Source: Leyella stercorea
GTDB lineage: Bacteria; Bacteroidota; Bacteroidia; Bacteroidales; Bacteroidaceae
Assembly: GCF_019052365.1 (NCBI RefSeq)
Contig: NZ_JAHQUY010000010.1
Span: 1 to 55,056, forward strand
Length of the DNA stretch: 55,056 nucleotides
Direction: 5' to 3'
Shown: positions 52,924 to 55,056 of the stretch, piece by piece
How positions within the stretch are numbered: position 1 is the stretch's first letter
How the letters are laid out: each line of letters begins with the position of its first letter
The notes under the pieces: generated by a model
What the model saw: the letters and a program-made list of their open reading frames with translations, nothing else
What the model was told of the DNA's origin: nothing
The model's database searches: none
Translations under genes and position numbers: made by a program

Positions 52924-52999
52924 CCCCTAGAAAGCACCTCCTATAGAGCCCCTGAGAGGGCACCTAAAGATAATGTATAACTTTTAAAACAGAAATATT

Positions 53000-54085
53000 A
53001 TGAAAAGGTTTTTCGCAACAATAGTAATGGTGCTCGGCTTCATGGTGACAGCCGGCGCAATGAGCTACAGTCAGGCGCGCGAACAGGCTCTGTTCCTCAC
53101 CGACAAGATGGCTTACGAGCTGAACCTCACTGACGACCAGTATGAGGCGGCTTACGAGATAAACCTCGATTATCTGCTCAGCGTCAACTCGTACGACGAG
53201 CTGTACGGCGACTACTGGCGCTGGCGTAACCTCGACTTCAGCTACGTGCTGCTCGACTGGCAGTATCGCATGTTCTGCGACGCGGCTTACTTCTACCGTC
53301 CGCTCTACTTCCACTCAGGCTGCTGGCACTTCGCCATCTACGCCCGCTATCCGCACCGCGACTACTTCTACTTCCATCGTCCGACGGTGTACGTGAGCTA
53401 TCGTGGCGGACACTCGTGGCGTCAGAACAACGGACGCTCGTGGTATAGCGGCAGAACGTTCGGCTCGCGCAGCGGCGACAATTACTTCGGTATGCGCGAC
53501 GGATTCCAGCGTGGCGACTACGGACGCGGCAACCGCCAGTCGTTCGGCGTGCGCGGCAACCGTCAGGTGGAGCAGAAGAACAACAACTCGGGCTTCGGCT
53601 CGCGCCGCGACAACAATGCCATCCGTCGCAACGTCAACGGCGTAGCTTCGGGCTCAAACCGCGATGTCAACGGATTCGGCTCTGGCTCACGCCGCGACAA
53701 CAGCAGCTTCGGCTCAAGCCGCGGCTCGTCGGGCTTCGGCAGTCGCGAGAGCAGCACACGCACCACCGTGCGCCAGTCGGATAGCGGCAGCAGCTCTTCA
53801 AGCCGCAGCTTCGGCTCTGGTCGCAGCAACCGCAGCTTCGGCTCGCCCATGCAGTCGACACCGCGCTCTACGTTCAAGCCCGTAGACAGCTTATCGAGAG
53901 GCAGCAGCATGTCGTTCGGCTCGTCAAGAAGCTCTTCTTCGTTCGGCTCTTCAAGAAGCAGCGGCTCATCGTTCGGCTCGTCAAGAAGCAGCAGTCCGTC
54001 GAGAAGTTCGTCTTCGTTCGGTGGCGGCAGCTCGTCGAGAGGCTCCTCATCGTCAAGAGGCGGTGGCTTCGGCAGCCGCAGATAA
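53000..54085 (+). CDS. Exported Ser/Arg/Gly-rich low-complexity protein
   Basis: A 361-residue protein with a signal peptide (MKRFFATIVMVLGFMVTAGA). A folded-looking N-terminal part (about 20-140) is helical at first (LTDKMAYELNLTDDQYEAAY) and then very rich in Tyr/Trp/His (YFHSGCWHFAIYARYPHRDY). The last ~200 residues are low complexity: repeats of FGSRRDNN, SSFGSSRSS and RGSSSSRGG. The N-terminal 'L-T-D-Q--' pattern resembles small periplasmic stress or metal-responsive proteins, but no firm family is recognised. It is preceded by a consensus promoter and a long hairpin-rich leader. Possibly a matrix or envelope protein (inference). Confidence 0.75.
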   Translation: MKRFFATIVMVLGFMVTAGAMSYSQAREQALFLTDKMAYELNLTDDQYEAAYEINLDYLLSVNSYDELYGDYWRWRNLDFSYVLLDWQYRMFCDAAYFYRPLYFHSGCWHFAIYARYPHRDYFYFHRPTVYVSYRGGHSWRQNNGRSWYSGRTFGSRSGDNYFGMRDGFQRGDYGRGNRQSFGVRGNRQVEQKNNNSGFGSRRDNNAIRRNVNGVASGSNRDVNGFGSGSRRDNSSFGSSRGSSGFGSRESSTRTTVRQSDSGSSSSSRSFGSGRSNRSFGSPMQSTPRSTFKPVDSLSRGSSMSFGSSRSSSSFGSSRSSGSSFGSSRSSSPSRSSSSFGGGSSSRGSSSSRGGGFGSRR

Positions 54086-54277
54086 CAATAGTAGCGGAGG
54101 TCTCCGGCCTCCGCAGCACCAAGTCTGATACAAATTGTATGTCTATTTTAGGGTGCTGCGGAGGCCAGAGACCTCCGCTACTGTTAATTGTATGTCCGAC
54201 TTGGTGCTGCGGAGGCCGGAGACCTCCGCTACTTATGTTGCTCTTACTATTCCTAATTACTAATTAATAATTACTAA
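54086..54277. other. Intergenic region with inverted repeats
   Basis: Three copies of a 30-bp repeat of the GCGGAGGTCTCC type fill this gap (see repeat entry), together with two short AATTGTATGTC direct repeats. No gene. Confidence 0.7.
54091..54232. repeat. Three 30-bp GGAGGTCTCC repeats, one plus and two inverted
   Basis: Plus copy at 54091-54120; inverted copies at 54152-54181 (one mismatch) and 54203-54232 (exact). Copy 1 can pair with either copy 2 or copy 3, giving alternative 30-bp hairpins between two convergent genes. Confidence 0.9.
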
Positions 54278-54805
54278 TTACGAATTACTAATTACCTCCA
54301 GTCTCACCACCTCCGCATTCGCCATGCGTGGCGTTTCGTTCATCGGCGTGCCGCGATGCACGCTTCTTATTGCCTTGTTCATTATTCCGTGTCCCACGGC
54401 AAGCACGGTCTTTCCATCATAATTCTCTCTCACGAACTGCAGGAATGCTGCGGCACGCGCCCTGAGAGCGTCGAGCGACTCGATGTCGTCGGTCCACACC
54501 GCATCCTTTAGGTCGGGGATATATCTGCCCGTGAAGCTGCCCCAGTCGCGCTCGCGCAGCAGCTTTGTCTGCACGATAGCGTTGGGCGCCACGCCGTGTG
54601 CAGCCGCCAGTATCACACACGTGTCGAAAGCGCGCTTAAGGTCGCTCGACACGAACACGTCGATGGGCGTGTCTTTCAGCTCGGCAGCGAGGGCGCGTGC
54701 CTGCTCGATGCCGTTCGGGGTCAGCTTGCCTTGAGTCTGCCCCTGCATAATCTGGCGCACATTGTCGACGGTCTCGCCGTGGCGCACAAGAAGAAGTGTT
54801 GTCAT
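54278..54805 (-). CDS. Histidine phosphatase family protein (phosphoglycerate mutase-like)
   Basis: A 175-residue cytoplasmic protein of the histidine phosphatase superfamily. The catalytic motif LLVRHGETVDNVRQIMQGQ holds the phosphorylated His; the second catalytic His is in VLAVGHGIMNKA, and VSSDLKRAFDTCVIL and LLRERDWGSFTGR complete the pattern. Homologues include cobalamin phosphatase CobC, phosphoglycerate mutases and broad phosphatases, so the substrate is uncertain. It stands alone, convergent with the Ser/Arg-rich gene. Confidence 0.9.
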   Translation of the reverse strand: MTTLLLVRHGETVDNVRQIMQGQTQGKLTPNGIEQARALAAELKDTPIDVFVSSDLKRAFDTCVILAAAHGVAPNAIVQTKLLRERDWGSFTGRYIPDLKDAVWTDDIESLDALRARAAAFLQFVRENYDGKTVLAVGHGIMNKAIRSVHRGTPMNETPRMANAEVVRLEVISNS

Positions 54806-54966
54806 ATCGTTGTTTTTTGGAGTTGTTTCTTGTTTATCCTTATAAATAACAAAGATATACCCGTTGGCGGAATTAATTTAAGTTGATAAATATGAGTAAA
54901 AAGTTGCACATATCGCTGATTTTTAGTAACTTAGTGGTGTTCAAAACATTAAGTCCAAACCATCGT

Positions 54967-55056
54967 ATGTACAACCTTTATACAAAATTCGTCAAAATAC
55001 TCGAGATATGCAAGCAATTCTCTGAAAATCTCGTCAATGAATCGGGTAATGTTCCA
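54967..55056 (+). CDS. Start of a possible IS982-type transposase (cut by window end)
   Basis: An open frame beginning MYNLYTKFVKILEICKQFSE runs off the window after 30 codons (ending in ESGNVP). The opening resembles the N-terminus of IS982-family transposases as I remember them. The fragment is too short to confirm and no terminal repeats were identified, so this is tentative. Confidence 0.35.
   Translation, partial: MYNLYTKFVKILEICKQFSENLVNESGNVP

Larger units (their letters stand above)
52320..52999. other. Long intergenic region with arrays, hairpins and promoters
   Basis: Contains the glyS -7 box (52405-52412), a six-unit 22-bp array (52511-52642), a 12-bp inverted repeat (52664-52698), a consensus plus-strand promoter (52698-52728) and three GTGCA hairpins (52767-52923) in the leader of the next gene. 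No gene seen. Confidence 0.8.

Noticed and set aside
52662..52937. 91-codon minus-strand frame with repeated RGCTCLKC segments
   Set aside because: It is a translation of the hairpin repeats in an intergenic leader; the Cys repeats follow from the DNA repeat and there is no sign of selection on protein.

Overview
This window looks like the chromosome of a Bacteroidales bacterium, most likely Prevotella or a close relative. The evidence is the -7 boxes of the form TAnnTTTG upstream of many genes, an Oar-like TonB-dependent receptor, secreted proteins with type IX secretion (T9SS) C-terminal tails, a GH95 fucosidase, the purB-rluB-asnS gene order, a rluB with a long Gln/Gly/Tyr-rich N-terminus, and a small C-terminally acidic peptide of the 'MKKKQYIAP' type. 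Most genes are moderately GC-rich. The stretch from about 36.7 to 43.1 kb is visibly AT-rich and holds accessory genes.

Layout. 0.3-8.4 kb, minus strand: asnS, rluB, purB, tRNA-Val, an M23 peptidase with a degenerate second domain, pgeF and obgE. 8.6-11.2 kb: a FucP-like sugar transporter (minus), then hpt and adk (plus). 11.3-12.6 kb: rmuC. 12.9-19.8 kb, minus: an apparent operon of Oar-like receptor, nucleotide pyrophosphatase/phosphodiesterase and GH3 glucosidase. 20-22 kb: membrane pyrophosphatase with the K+-dependent signature. 22.6-36.3 kb, plus: a membrane-anchored AraC-type regulator, then a 3240-residue secreted LamG protein with a T9SS tail, a putative lipoprotein built from four copies of a module also found in the giant protein, and an OmpA-like barrel. 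36.7-42.8 kb: a low-GC island ending beside tRNA-Leu, with a DUF1016/YhcG-type nuclease bracketed by 138-bp direct repeats, an AlbA_2/GHKL regulator, a 713-residue protein read here as HU-like domain + PD-(D/E)XK nuclease + WYL-like domain, and an XRE repressor. 43.3-47.4 kb: an anomeric sugar kinase, a GH95 fucosidase and a small peptide gene. 47.4-52.3 kb, minus: a secreted Ig-like-repeat protein, an FKBP lipoprotein and glyS. 53-55 kb: a Ser/Arg/Gly-rich exported protein, a histidine phosphatase and the start of a possible transposase.

Two candidates for an undescribed system stand out. The first is the regulator / giant T9SS protein / shared-module lipoprotein / OmpA cassette (22.6-36.3 kb), which may assemble one cell-surface structure. 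The second is the island with the HU-nuclease-WYL fusion, which has the architecture expected of a DNA-sensing defence effector or regulator. Independently, the intergenic DNA carries several tandem arrays at unrelated places that differ in sequence but share an exact 22-bp period (with related 21-bp arrays), plus a covarying hairpin repeat family.

All family assignments come from reading motifs by eye. No database search or structure prediction was run.
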